Source: Gongronella butleri (Eukaryota; Mucoromycota; Mucoromycetes; Mucorales; Cunninghamellaceae). Taken from it: a stretch of DNA of 64,000 nucleotides. Shown piece by piece: positions 22,421-34,800 of the stretch. The translations under genes and the position numbers were made by a program. The DNA is taken from NCBI GenBank assembly GCA_025201375.1, contig JAIWZP010000032.1, positions 1 to 64,000 on the forward strand, read 5' to 3'. The notes below the pieces were generated by a model. It was not told the origin of the DNA. It saw nothing but the letters and a program-made list of their open reading frames with translations, and searched no databases. The first letter of the stretch is position 1; every line of letters begins with the position of its first letter.

Positions 22421-23650
22421 TCAACATGACGAATTTGAAATGAATTGAGCGCCGGTGTCTCACCCCTTTTTTTGTCACTCTTTTTTTTCGTTGCTGTCTT
22501 TTTTTTTTTTTTTTTTTTTTAGCTCTGTCTGTGTTGATCGCGCTATGGATGAGGCAAGACGGACATTTGATGTGCAGTACTGTACCTTCACTGTACTGTA
22601 CAGTACTGTACTGTACGCAATCAAGGAGACAAATGGAAAAAGGGGAATCAACACGACAACTGGAAAAAAGGGAAAGTAGGCGACAAGCTAATGAGTGGAC
22701 GCCATGGAAAAACGTTTTGTGCTTCAAGGTATACCATTGAATTTCAAAAAAAGGGATAATCGAGTTTCATGGTGATGGGCGCATCGACGCGCGGTAGGCT
22801 TGATTGCACAATGCGCACACATGATAGATTTTTTGGTTTCAGTCCATTGTCTTTCGTAAATTCTTTGTTTGTTGTTTGTAGTCTGTTGTATTACCTATCC
22901 TCCTTTTAGCATGCAGAAGCTCTTTTGCTCACGGTCATCTGCACGCGACCACGGCAGATGTTTGCCAAATTAGGAGAGCTCCCGCTTTTTTTTTTTTTTT
23001 TTTTTTTTACGCGGTGGCACGCCCTCTTTCCTTTTTATATTGCTGCGAGTCAATTATCACAGATTTGTAATGATGCTCGCCGTTTACAGCGCTTACAAAA
23101 CCGAGACAATCTTTTTGAGAGCTGTATCGCGGCGGCAGGGCCACATTTGCATACACATTAGCGACCACAGCATGTATGATATTCATGACTAGCTTCTGCT
23201 CTGCGCTGTTCATTTGCTTATTCATACATTTTAGCCCATTGTGCGGCTTGTTTGCAATGGTGACTAGCCATTGCATTTCTTACGTGCTCTCTACGCGTTC
23301 AATCTGCAATACAATCGTTGGGCCGCAATTGTTTTATGTAAACATGCGAGGCTTTGAAAGTCCTCTTCTCGTGTGATTCTCGTTTGGGGAAGCATGATCG
23401 GTGCATTTGTGCGCAATTGCGAGCTCGACAACTACGACGCGACAAGCGTCTCAATGTGAGATCACGGGTTTGTATACCAAACACAATGATAAAAAAGGCT
23501 GTCTGTTTAGTCACGGCGCTAACTAAAATAAAATAAAAAAAAAAGTCAAAAATCGCACTCACAAAGCACGCACAAGCGCTATTTTACGTTGTGGGGAAAT
23601 CAGCCAGACGTACGCATGAACCTGCCTCATACAAACGAGGGGAAAAAGAG

Positions 23651-23657
23651 TATAAAA
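23651..23657 (+). promoter_or_regulatory. TATA box of permease copy 1
   Basis: AGTATAAAAGCACAG about 175 bp before the ATG at 23830. The same box and its surroundings recur before permease copy 2, so the promoter was duplicated with the gene. Confidence 0.65.
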
Positions 23658-23829
23658 GCACAGAACGATGGAAATTTCTTCTTTTTTTTTTTTTTTTTGT
23701 TTGCTTCCACTCTTCCCATTCTTTTTCCTTGTAAAATAGTACCTTATTCATCGTCTCAGCCTTTCTATTCAACCGCCAAGGAAATATAAAGTGTGTATCT
23801 ATCTTTCAACCTGAATCAAATCAAAAATT

Positions 23830-25749
23830 ATGAATGAAGATGAAGTTTCTACCCTCAACACCGAAGAAATTGCTGGCGTCGTACCCATTAACAGCGACGA
23901 GGCCCTGTTGCGCAAATTGGGTTACAGGCAGGTAGACAAAAAACAAAGCTTATGTTGGTTACACAAAGATCAAGGTTGCTCACGCTGTTTTGCAGGACTT
24001 GAGTCGGTCCATCTCAGCTTTTGGCAATTTCGCCATTGCCTTTTCGTGCTGTTCTGTGCTGTCGGGATTGGCACCGGTAAAAAAATGCGCGATGTGACGT
24101 GTGGCAATTTAAACTCACCGATATTTTTTGTCTCTTGTCGATTAAAAAAGCTATGGGGAAATACCATGGTATATTCTGGCCCTTTGGGCGTGATCTGGGG
24201 CTGGGTCATTACTAGTGTTATGACGACAATTGTTGCTTGCTGCCTGGCAGAGATCTGCTCGGCTTGTACGTTTTACCTTATTTATTTTATTTTTTTTTAC
24301 GCGTCGCTTACGTGTTCTTTTTTATTTGCGCAAAGATCCTACTACGGGTGGCCTTTATTTTTGGGTATCTCAACTGGCAACGGCTGAATGGGTGCCTCTT
24401 GCCTGCTGGCTAACAGGCTGGTACAATTGGATTGGTGGTTGCTTTGGCATAGCCGGTACTGACATTGGTCTTGCGCAATTCATTGTCGCTATGATCAAAG
24501 TGTGGCAACCGGACGTCGACATCTCCGTGTACGTGCAGTATGGCATCATCGTCGGCATCTTTATTATCCACGGCACTATCAATTCCGTTGCTGTCAACTG
24601 GGCGGGTATTGTGAATCAGGGTGCATGTAAGTTGACCGCTCTTTGTTGGCTTCCTGTGTTTCCTTGCCAAAATTGGTCATGATTTGACGCGCCTTGAACG
24701 CTTTTTTTTTTTTGCGCCCAGTTTTTGCCAACATGCTAGGGATTCTGCTGACGGTGGCTGTTAGTCTTGCCATTACGCGTCCGCTTGCGTCGAGCGAATG
24801 GGTCTTTACGCAATTATACAACAATTCGGGCTTTGACAACAATGGCTACGCGTTTTTGCTTGTGATTCTCTCGTCCCAGTATACACTCACCGGTTGCGAT
24901 TCCGCAGCACACATGTCAGAGGAGACTAAGAGCTCTCAGAAAGGCTCGCCTTCTGCGCTTTTGACGGCGGTCGTGTCCAATGCGGTGTCTGGCTTCATCT
25001 TTTTGATTGGTGTGGGGTTCATGGTTCAAAATTACGACGAGCAGATTTTGAGTGAAAACGCGATCTCGCCGCAGATTGTGCAGGTCTTTTTGGACGGCGT
25101 CGGCGGCGCGTGGACCGTGGTGTTTGTTGTGTTTGTCATCATCAGCATCTTTTTCTCGGGCTCAGCATTGACCCTCAGTAGCTCGCGCATGGTGTACGCT
25201 TTTGCGCGCGATGGTGCCATGCCCTTTTCTAAACAATTACACACGCTCAACAAGCGCACCAATGCCCCTGTGATGGCCGTCTGGTTCAACATTCTCGTCG
25301 CCACAATCGTCGGCATCCTGTACATGATCAATGAGACCGCTTACTCGTCCATTGTGGCTGTGAACACCATTGGCTCGCAGCTATCCTACCTTGTGCCAAT
25401 CTTGTTGCGCATCACCACATCCCGCAAGTCCTTCCAGCCTGGTAAGAGCACATTTTAACGCACAAAAATGAGCAAATCTGTTTTTTTTTTATATTTTCTA
25501 GGTCCATGGCACCTCGGGCGCTTTAGCGTTCCTATGGGCATCATTGCTTGCTTGTGGATTCTCTTTACTTGTGGTTTGTTCATCGCACCGACATCGTCGC
25601 CTGTCACTCCAGGCAACATGAACTATGCAATCGTTCCCTTTTCATTCATCATGATCTTGAGCACCGGTTACTATTTAATTTGGGGCCGAAAGTGGTTCCG
25701 TGGCCCTGTGCGTGAGATCGACGACAAGCAGGTCATCTTGCAAAAATGA
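23830..25749 (+). CDS. APC-superfamily amino-acid/choline/GABA permease, copy 1
   Basis: Plasma- or vacuolar-membrane uptake of amino acids, GABA or choline. Exons 23830-23931, 23996-24076, 24151-24265, 24336-24626, 24722-25441 and 25502-25749 encode 518 residues. Conserved parts: DLSRSISAFGNFAIAFSCCS (helix 1), GPLGVIWGWVITSVMTTIVA, AYPTTGGLYFWVSQLA, RMVYAFARDGAMPFSK, INETAYSSIVAVNTIGSQL and PFSFIMILSTGYYLIWGRKWFRGP; these are typical of the UGA4/HNM1 branch. The paralogue 5.4 kb downstream has introns at identical positions. Copy 1 ends at KQVILQK and lacks copy 2's acidic tail; it also has Cys in TLTGCDSAAH where copy 2 has Tyr. Confidence 0.93.
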
Positions 25750-26377
25750 CAGAATTCAGATGACTACATTCGAATTGGGTAAAAAACGTGTCGACGAATG
25801 ATTTTCTTTGACCTGTTTCAATAATAATATTGAAATAATCAACTTTGTCGCTATTTATACAGCAGTTCTTGGCTTAGAGCATCTGTGGAGAATAAATTTG
25901 ACAAGAAAAGCTTTTTCTATTGGGGGTTGACGCCTTGTTTTATAAAAATCGCTAGATAAACGCGGTCAAAAAGGGGCAATTGGAGCGCACAGGGTGGCTC
26001 AATTTTTTTCACGTTTCGAGCTAACATTTTTGAAATTAGAGGTGCAATTGATTATGAAGATGTGTAGAGAAACCGATTCTGAGCAACTATATACACTAAC
26101 CTTTGTGTTTTGCCTTAAAAATTGCGAGCGACATGCCGTTAAACAATCCAGAAAGAGCCTGCTCCAATCGATGCAAAGAAAAATTGCAGCCCCATTGGTC
26201 AACACCTCGATTTCCAACGCCACCGGTCCAAACAAAACGCAATTGAGTCATCTGCAATGGAGTTGATGACGCTTTTCATTATCATTGTGTTTCGAAAGCA
26301 TGAAAACACGAGTTGACGGTAACTGGCCGGTCGCGGACGGCGAGCAGGTGTCTCTCAGAGTGAATTGAGCTTTTGAT

Positions 26378-26424
<47 letters not shown>

Positions 26425-27155
26425 AGATTGTGCAACAAGGTTGCCTGATTGGGCGCTTTTTATCAAAAGGACACTAGAAAGCAGGCTTACCGCCGCGTCA
26501 CGTCGTCCCTATATTTCCTTTTCTCTTTCTTTGTTCATTGTGCGTGGTCAAAGAGCCAGAGGGAACGAAGCTGAATAGGCAGATCGCGGAATTTGGATAG
26601 ATGGAGATAGCAACGCGAGGGGCATTCATGGTGAGGTACTTTTTTGCATATTCACAATTTGTTCAATGCTTTGAAAACAAGGTCGTGGGAATGATAGATG
26701 CATGATTTGGCATGTCACCTGGCTATTGTGGGGAAGTGGACTTAAAATCACCAAATTTGGATAAATTGTTTAAAAATAGGCGACGCCATTGTGGCCCCAA
26801 GGCGCATCTTGTACGGAAAGTCTCGTTACCGCCCAACGGAGGCAACGATGTGTCATGTATACAGTGGTTAAAAGAAAAAAAGAGGAAAAAAATAGAACAA
26901 AGTCACCATTTTGGCAATTTGATGCGCTGCTTCTTAAAAATCAAGCCATGCACTCCTCCGCTACCTCTAAAGGATCTCTTGGCACGGTGTATTTGCGGCG
27001 CCTTGCTTCATGGCAAGGGCGTACCAAATCATAAAAGGAGATCGCTATTTTTATCATCTGAAGCACCGCCTCATTCATAACAAAAAGTATAAAAGGTGGG
27101 GTCGCCGCGATAATTGCGACCCGTTCAACTTAATTTCAGCACGTATAACCATTCA
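25750..27155. other. Spacer with T42 run
   Basis: AT-rich, no supported gene. T run at 26381-26422. Confidence 0.5.
27088..27096 (+). promoter_or_regulatory. TATA box of the small secreted cysteine protein
   Basis: TATAAAAGG 60 bp before the ATG at 27156. Confidence 0.6.
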
Positions 27156-27461
27156 ATGCGCTTCCTCATCTCATTGCTTGTGGCCCTTTGTGCCCTGCTG
27201 GCATTTGTTAGTGCGACAGACTACCGCTTGGATTACCGCCCAAAGAAAGGCGAGTCCGTGGCTCAATTCTGCAAGTTGTGGCCCGCGGAGTGCCAAAAGG
27301 TCGCGTTCAAGCACCACTACAGGGGCACAGTGAATTCAATCTGCGAACGCAGCCCTCGTAAGGGCGTCGCACAAGCCTTTTGCACCAGCGAGTACAAGTA
27401 CGAGACCGTCCAATACACCAAAGAGGTGGCCAAAGACTTGGGTGCTACCTTTGTCTACTGA
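27156..27461 (+). CDS. Small secreted protein with four cysteines
   Basis: 101 residues, single exon. Signal peptide MRFLISLLVALCALLAFVSA, with cleavage likely after residue 20. The mature part is basic, Tyr-rich, and carries four cysteines at 39, 46, 63 and 76 that could form two disulfides. A TATA box sits 60 bp upstream and the coding stretch is GC-richer than its flanks, so the gene looks live. The size and cysteine pattern fit a fungal effector-like or antimicrobial-type secreted protein, but I recognise no family and infer no activity. Confidence 0.7.
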   Translation: MRFLISLLVALCALLAFVSATDYRLDYRPKKGESVAQFCKLWPAECQKVAFKHHYRGTVNSICERSPRKGVAQAFCTSEYKYETVQYTKEVAKDLGATFVY

Positions 27462-29084
27462 TCTGATCAGTCTGCCTTATTTTTTTTTTTTGCCCGAGAT
27501 GGTGAGTTACGATTGGCAAAAAAAAAAAGAATAAATTACGTGCACCATGCGCGTCAATTGCATTTTTATACAAGTGCACATTGTGCTGAGCATCTTTCAT
27601 TGCCTTTGCCTCCCTTAAATGACAATGTCGTCATTAAAGAAAACAACACATGAAAAAAAGAGTAGAAAAAGGAAAAACCTGGTGCAAGCCGCGAATTCAT
27701 ACCAATAAAAACTATTTCAACCATGTTGGATAATACAAAAGTGCGTGTCCTTTGCCTGCCATTCTCTTGAAATGCTTTGTAGTCTTCTGAATAGCCGCAT
27801 AATGGCAAAAATCACGCGTTTTTGTTTAAAAAATCATTGTTTTAAGAACTTGTGAATTACAGTAATGGAATATATTTTGGCCTCAATTCAAGATTTTAAC
27901 ATGAAGAGAAGTCATTACAGTAAATCATCCATGTAAAGAAAACGTACTCTATTTGATTGTATCATATTTAGAAATGAAAGCACTAAAATATCTTTGTTCA
28001 CGCATCTTGCCACAATCCCAGCAGATTTACATGTTGCGGCACTCGTATCCACCGCGACGCGCCACTAGTTCACATGGCGTTTCACCTGCTTTGATTGATT
28101 CTGTCCATAGTAATAAAAAATGAACAAATTGGAGACCTGCTTGGCAAACCCGCCGTTTGAGATGGATGGTATACGGCCGCTCAACACTATGTAATGCTGG
28201 TTTTCTAGAATGAGATTATGATTCAATTTTCATATTGTAATTTCTTTAGAAGTTTTGTCTATTATTGACTTGAACATTGATGAGTATAATTTTTGATTAA
28301 ATCATTTTTAATGGCAAACTTTTTAGATTCAATACAATGCATGATACTTTCTACGCCCACTGGGGATTTCTGGTCTAAATTTGATGGACGTTGAATCACT
28401 GTAACGCGAGGAACCTTGAATTCACTCAATTTGATATTTTGTTGCGCTATGCATTGTTATTTGTGTTGCTGAGCATCAACTCATGCAGCAGTTGAATTGT
28501 GCTTCTATCACTGTTGTCGTATGTTGTGTAGTAAAAATGGAGATTAATTTAATGGCTGATGATTAAATGACGATAAAAGCACTTTGTTGTCTTTTGGTCG
28601 CTTTTCGACTAGGGCGCTATCTGCAAGGCTGTCTATTCTTTGAATCATGAATCCCAAACCTTTTGGTTCAAATGACCTCACCGCCAGAGATCTGCGACAA
28701 CTGGATGGCGCGCAATCACCATTTTCGAAAAGCACTGATTTTCCAAGGGGAACAGTCGAGGACGGGAAAATGGAGAAATTTGCGCCCTCAGATTGCCACG
28801 CCGTTTAACCACATGGTGGACTACGTACATTCACCGACAAAAATGCACTAAAAAATAGGAGTCCATTGACCAGTTGTCGCGTAAAACCCAAAAAGCTGCA
28901 ATTTTTCATTCCAAGGCAAACTCAACGAAGTTTGGCCGCAGTCCTTTCAAAGTTATATCATCAGAAAGAGCGCAAACTGTAGCGTACGAAAACAAAAACA
29001 ATCTCTGAAAAAGTTGAGTTTTGGCATTTTCAACACGGTTTCAAATCCATAGGCATTTTTCGACGCGTGATAAAGCGCGTCAAA

Positions 29085-29410
29085 TGTCGCGTGACACGCG
29101 CGTGTCCCTATTCAAATATATGCACCTGGCGTCTCTCTTGCTAGTGAGCGTGTCAGCTCAAGTCTATGAACGCGTTCTTCCCGTGCAATTCACTGTTGAA
29201 AGTTTGTCTTAAAACACTTGTTGCTCGTCAACCAGTAGGTCCATCCGACACTTTTTTTTGCATTTTCTGTGGTTTCTCCATGCGATGTATCTTGTCGGCA
29301 AGTTTGGCAGAATTCTGCGGACCCATTTTTTCAATTTTTGTTTTCGTGGCTCATCACAATTAAATCTATATTTGTATGTGTTGCACCCTAATGACACGCG
29401 ACAGCCCCCA
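29085..29410 (+). repeat. Interspersed repeat family C, copy 1
   Basis: Matches 44530-44850 (GTGACACGCG, ATGCACCTGG, TCTATGAACGCGTT, CCCGTGCAATTC, GCAAGTTTGGCAGAA). The second copy is the 3' flank of the Crypton, so this is probably a Crypton 3' remnant. Confidence 0.7.
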
Positions 29411-29920
29411 AAACGTGGTCCAAGCACCCTTTTTGAAGCTAAAACGCTCCAAGATCGTACCAATTTTTTCTTGGGAAGCTAGCGACATTTTACTGTCTTG
29501 TCGCGCTGCTTCCATTGATATTTAGCATGTTTTGATAGGTTGTGTCCTCGCTGAATAAGCGATCAAAACGTAAAAATAAAAAAAAACATCCCCCGTGCCG
29601 ACACGTTCAGCAGTGGTGACATCAAACGCGTCATTGCGACCGCGCGCTCCCTTCAGGCGCCATTTGAAACGAAGCCACGGCCAAAAAAAAAAAAACAAGC
29701 TTCCATTGAATATGACGTGCCGTACGCCTCGTTTCGCGTCAAGACCGTGATTGGCGATGCACACATCGCACGCCAACGAGACACCAACTCAACTCAATGT
29801 TTTCCTGCATTGATGGTCGGTTGAAAGGCCACAAATTCTTATGTTGCCGGCTAAATCATTGATCTTATTGACCAATGATTGCATTTACACTGCCATTGTG
29901 ATCGTGCCGCGCAAGGACGC

Positions 29921-29923
<3 letters not shown>

Positions 29924-29989
<66 letters not shown>
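29924..29989. repeat. T66 homopolymer
   Basis: Uninterrupted T run of about 66 bases in an intergenic position. Confidence 0.95.
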
Positions 29990-29993
<4 letters not shown>

Positions 29994-30582
29994 ACGGCTT
30001 CATGTTTTTGGGTGGGTGGCAAGATCAACTTTCTTCTTAAATAGTGACAGCGTGTACACCAATTGGGGTGACGTGATCTTTGATCGATTTTAGCTCCTGG
30101 GAATCTTTTTTTCTTTGCCAGGTAGCTTTTGGAACACATTGGCCGGCCATCCACTGGCATTTGACATTGCCTGGCGCACGATAGGTGGCGAGGGGCACAA
30201 ATGAACCTTATGTTGCCAAGGTTTAAAATTGCAAATATGGTCTGACACGACAAGTTGTGTGTGTGATTGTTGAAACTCGGCCAAAAAACCACGCCCCCGC
30301 TCATTGTCTATAGACTGCCTCGCTCTAGAAATATGGTTGCTAAGCATGCTTGATTGATGCAGCGGGCGAAGAGGAGTAAAAGTCGTAGCAAAAACGCAAA
30401 ATGGGCAAAAGATAGGAAACGCACTAAAGTCCGCTGCTTCCCCGCTTTGTGGAATGTCATAAAGATAATGATTAGACAAAGTCGCTTTGTGCCCACGTTT
30501 AATCGCTCACACACAAACAATTTCACACCCTTCATTTTTCCTTTTTAATTTTATTTATTTTTTTTTTTCGATCATGGACGGG

Positions 30583-30747
30583 TCAATATGTTTCCCACTG
30601 CCTCATGCAAGATGGGGTTTGCTCGCATTGCTGTGTGGCGGTGGGGGCCAATGGTTGAACAAGGTTGAAGAACCCCGCGATCAAGGTGGCGAAAAAGGCA
30701 ATGAGGAACCACATGACATTTTTCTCGATTTTTAAGCTTTTCCTCAT
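30583..30747 (-). CDS. Possible short secreted/membrane peptide
   Basis: Minus-strand frame of 54 codons beginning MRKSLKIEKNVMWFLIAFFA, with one strong hydrophobic segment, then a Gln/Thr/Pro-rich tail with two cysteines. The frame is short and the region is otherwise non-coding, so it may be chance. Confidence 0.2.
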   Translation of the reverse strand: MRKSLKIEKNVMWFLIAFFATLIAGFFNLVQPLAPTATQQCEQTPSCMRQWETY

Positions 30748-30982
30748 CAAAATGCTCGAGATAGAATTACCTTCCGTTACTGCTTTGGGTCAAGGCACCC
30801 TGTATCGCCCAATCATGCCTGCCGAGATGACAAATGAGACTGCCTGTTTCGTCGCAAACCTGGGTAAGAGAAAAAAACCAAACGATCGCACTGACACAGC
30901 ACGCGCACACGCTTTTGTTACGCGTTGGGAAATCGAAGACGTCCGCATGAACCCGCCCCATACAAAAGAGGAAAAAAAAGAA

Positions 30983-30990
30983 TATAAAAG
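30983..30990 (+). promoter_or_regulatory. TATA box of permease copy 2
   Basis: AATATAAAAGCACAG about 175 bp before the ATG at 31162. The duplicated promoter block runs from about 30890 to the start codon and shares GCATGAACC, CATACAAA and ACCTGAATCAAATCA with copy 1. Confidence 0.65.
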
Positions 30991-31161
30991 CACAGGCACG
31001 ACGGATTTTTCTTTTTTTTGTTTTTTTGTTTTGCTTTCACTCTTTTCTTTCTTTTTCCACGTAAAAAAATTGCCACTTTCACCGCCTCAGCCTTCCTGTT
31101 CAGCCGCCAAGGAAAATATTACGCGTGCATCTATTTTCCCACCTGAATCAAATCAAGAATT

Positions 31162-32894
31162 ATGACTGAAGATAAAATTTCAACTCACCACAATGAAGAA
31201 GTTGCAGGCATCGTGCCCATGAACGCTGATGAGGCCTTGCTGCACAAATTGGGCTACAAGCAGGTAGGCAACACAAACCCATCGTTGTTACACGAAGAGT
31301 CCAAGCATGCTCACGCTATTTTTGCAGGACTTGAGCCGCTCCATCTCAGCTTTTGGCAATTTTGCCATTGCTTTTTCGTGCTGTTCGGTGCTGTCGGGAT
31401 TGACACCGGTAAAAAAAAAAAAAAAAAAAAAAAATACGCGACGCGACGCGTGAAAAAACCAAAACTCACCGATGTTTTGGGTCTTTTTTTTCAAAGATGT
31501 GGGGAGACACCATGACCTATGCTGGCCCATTGGGTGTGATCTGGGGCTGGGTCATCACTAGTGTCATGACGACCATAATTGCTTGCTGCTTGGCAGAGAT
31601 CTGCTCAGCTTGTAAGTCTCCTAGAAAAGCGTGACGCCATGCAACACAATCCTTTTTTATTATTTTTATTTTAATTTTTTACGCGTGACTCATATTTTTT
31701 TTTTTAATTTGCACAAAGATCCTACTACGGGTGGCCTTTACTTTTGGGTGTCTCGACTCGCAACGTCTGAATGGGTGCCTCTTGCTTGCTGGTTGACAGG
31801 CTGGTACAACTGGATTGGCCTTTGCTTTGGCATTACAAGTATCGATCTTGGTCTCGCGCAATTCATTGCCGCCATGATCAATGTGTGGCAACCAGATGTC
31901 GACACATCCGTATACATGCAGTATGGCATCTTTGTCGGCATCTTGATTATCCATGGCATCATCAATTCTGTCGCTGTCAATTGGTCTGGCGTCATGAATC
32001 AGGGTGCATGTAAGCCGATCATGCCTTTATTGGCGGCCACTGCTTTCGTGCCGCAGTGTTCATGCTCTGATACTTGTCGCTCACCTTTTTTTTTTTTTTA
32101 AATGTTTATCACAGTTTTTGCCAATATGCTTGGAATTCTGCTGATTGTGGTTGTTGGTCTTGCCATTACACGTCCGCTTGCCTCTGGCGAGTTTGTCTTT
32201 ACACAATTCTACAACAATTCTGGCTTTGACAACAATGGCTACGCGTTTTTGCTTGTGATTCTGTCGTCCCAGTACACGCTCTCTGGCTATGATTCCGCGG
32301 CACACATGTCTGAAGAGACCAAGGACTCTCAGAAAGGCTCGCCTTTTGCACTTTTGACGGCAGTCGTGTCCAATGCGGTGTCTGGCTTCATCTTTTTGAT
32401 TGGTGTGGTGTTCATGGTGCAAAATTACGACGAGCAGATTTTGGGCGAAAACGCAATCTCGCCGCAAATTGTCCAGGTCTTTTTGGACGGCGTTGGCGGC
32501 GCGTGGACCATGGTGTTTGTCGTGTTTGTCATTATCAGCATCTTTTTCTCGGGCTCGGCATTGACACTCGGCAGTTCGCGCATGGTGTACGCTTTTGCGC
32601 GTGACGGTGCCATGCCCTTCTCCAAGCACTTGCACTCGCTCAACAAGCGCACCAAGGCTCCCGTGCTTGCTGTCTGGTTCAATGTCCTTGTTGCTGGCAT
32701 TGTCGGCATCCTGTACATGATCAATGAGACCGCTTACTCATCCATTGTCTCGGTCAACACCATTGGCTCGCAGCTCTCCTACCTGGTGCCTATCTTGTTG
32801 CGCATCACCACATCTCGCAAGTCCTTCCAGCCTGGTAAGAGCCCATTTGGATTTTGGACGCACAAAAAAAAAAAAAAAATAAGCAAAATCTGAC

Positions 32895-32977
<83 letters not shown>

Positions 32978-33302
32978 TTTTTGTCTAGGTCCATGGCACC
33001 TTGGGCGCTTTAGCATTCCTATGGGCGTCATTGCTAGCTTGTGGATTCTCTTCACTTGTGGTTTGTTCATTGCACCTACATCGTGGCCCGTCACTCCAGA
33101 CAACATGAACTATGCGATCGTTCCCTTTTCATTCATTATGATTTTGAGCACCGGCTACTATTTGATTTGGGGCCGAAAGTGGTTCCGTGGCCCTGTGCGT
33201 GAAGTGGACGGCAAGCAGGTCATCTTGGACGAAAATGACGAGGTTGTCGTTGAAAATCACAAGACTGAGGTCGAATTTGATGAAAAGCGCGCCGATGAGT
33301 GA
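31162..33302 (+). CDS. APC-superfamily amino-acid/choline/GABA permease, copy 2
   Basis: Paralogue of the gene at 23830. Exons 31162-31263, 31328-31408, 31497-31611, 31719-32009, 32115-32834 and 32989-33302 encode 540 residues; exons 1-5 have exactly the same lengths as in copy 1. The same helices and the RMVYAFARDGAMPFSK loop are present. The C-terminus is longer than copy 1's by 22 residues and acidic (DENDEVVVENHKTEVEFDEK), a likely cytosolic trafficking or turnover signal lost or gained in one copy. Intron 2 begins GT followed by a long A run; intron 5 holds a 79-base T run. Differences between copies cluster in loops and at the tail, so both are probably functional. Confidence 0.93.
32896..32974. 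repeat. T79 homopolymer inside permease 2 intron 5
   Basis: Uninterrupted T run upstream of the 3' splice site TTTTTGTCTAG at 32988. The matching intron of copy 1 has only about ten T. Confidence 0.95.
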
Positions 33303-34800
33303 TTTTATCTTTACCTGTACCAATAATACTACTATAAATAAATAATAACCTTTTGTTCCTTTCTTTTGCGCTTGCAAAAAGTCCTAGAGTATCGTGTGTT
33401 TTGTCTAATCGGGTACATAATCGTGCAAAACACGGTGATTTTACGCACCTCATTAGATGCCGCGCACCGCTGCTGCCATTTTTCTCCACGGTGCCGCGTC
33501 CTGGTCGCGCGCTTTGAACCAATGCAATGCTGATGCCAAAGACACGCGTTCCAATATCTCCCTTTTCACTGTTTTTTTCCTTTTGCGTCCTTTTCCCCAC
33601 TGTTTTTTTTCTTTCCTATCCACATCTGTCGTTGGCGGCATCCGTGCTTGTTGCTCGCGCTTTGCCATGACCGAGATGACACAAAAATGTCGCAGTAAAG
33701 AGCAAAACAGAAAAAAACGAGTGTTTGGCGCGTCTCAACTCGCTGGTGTTCATTTTTTTTTCATTTTAGCCGATGACGCCAGCATTGAAGAGTCCAGCAG
33801 AGGCGCGCAACACTGCGAGAAGTTGCACAGAATAACGGATTTCTTCAACGCAGCCCCACCCGGACAGCATGTTCACATTGCGCCTGATGGCTCAAAAAGC
33901 CAATCGCTGATTTCACGAAAGTCTCTACGTGAAAAGGCAACATAAAAAGAGCGCTTTCTCATGGGCTGTGCAGCCTGCCGTCGCAAGATCGCAGTATGTT
34001 TGTAGACCTATAAATAGGATGCACGGGCCTTTGCTAGCGTCTGCGGCTCGTTTTCGATTTCGGGGATTCAGCATGATGAGCGCGTCCCCATTACCTCCAT
34101 AATGCACTGACCCCGTATTGGCTCCACACAGTACAAAACAGATCGCAGATCCATTTGGCTGTTTGTGATTAAAGAGTGAAAATGTCGATTATTATCATCA
34201 AAATCGTTGATCATTCCACCAGTTCTTGTCTGGCAGCGGGGAAACTGATTCCATTAGACAGAGAATCGAATTTTGCATCTTTGAGCAACCCAACACTGCG
34301 ATTTATCTCATCTGTTCCCGAGAAAATCGGTGTTGAAATGTTTTTTATGATTTTAATTATGTTCATGGCTCTTCCATTAGGTAAAAACGGATAACACGAT
34401 CGCTGCTGCATAATGACGCGCACAGTAATATTTTGTAACTGTCAAGACGATTTACAATGAGGAGCAATCAGGTTGAAATGGTGAAAAATGGTGAAAATGG
34501 CGATTTTTTCTGTAATAGCCTACCTGACACGATGTTTTAGCTCATAGACTGCATGTATGTCTTGGGTGGCCTGGCTTTTGAACTGCCGGCGGCGGTCGCT
34601 GATGCTTGTTCATGGACTAGAAAATGGCGCGCATGAAGCAAAACGGCAGGGCAAAAGTTGCCGCAGCCAATGGCTGAAGAGCGGAGTGGCAATGGATGAT
34701 GTTTTGGTTTGGCGGCGCCCAGGCGTGAGCTCGTTTGTGTCTTTTTCTCTCTCTTTTTTTTCTTGCCCTTCCTTCTTTTTTGTCCTTTCCATCGTCGACC
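33303..34800. other. Spacer with repeat family D, copy 1
   Basis: No supported gene. 34205-34350 resembles 57900-58055 (CCAGTTTTxGTC, GGAGAATCxAATTxTGCATCTTT, CCCGAGAAAATxGGxGTTGAAAT). The rest is promoter-side sequence of SYF1. Confidence 0.5.

Larger units (their letters stand above)
20691..23829. other. Repeat-filled intergenic region
   Basis: No supported gene. Contains interspersed repeats A (about 21000-21830) and B (about 21990-22420), a GTACTGTAC-type palindromic cluster at 22573-22616, T runs at 22499-22520 and 22986-23009, and at the right end the promoter of the first permease. Confidence 0.6.
27462..30582. other. AT-rich repeat region between the permeases
   Basis: No supported gene. 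Low GC from 27800 to 28700. Repeat family C copy 1 at 29085-29410 and a 66-base T run at 29924-29989. Confidence 0.55.

Noticed and set aside
23380..23475. tRNA-like stretch with GGGTTTGTATACC
   Set aside because: The B box deviates at invariant positions and no acceptor stem pairs.
33457..33945. 162-codon plus ORF
   Set aside because: Composition is that of T-rich non-coding DNA and no recognisable segment is present.
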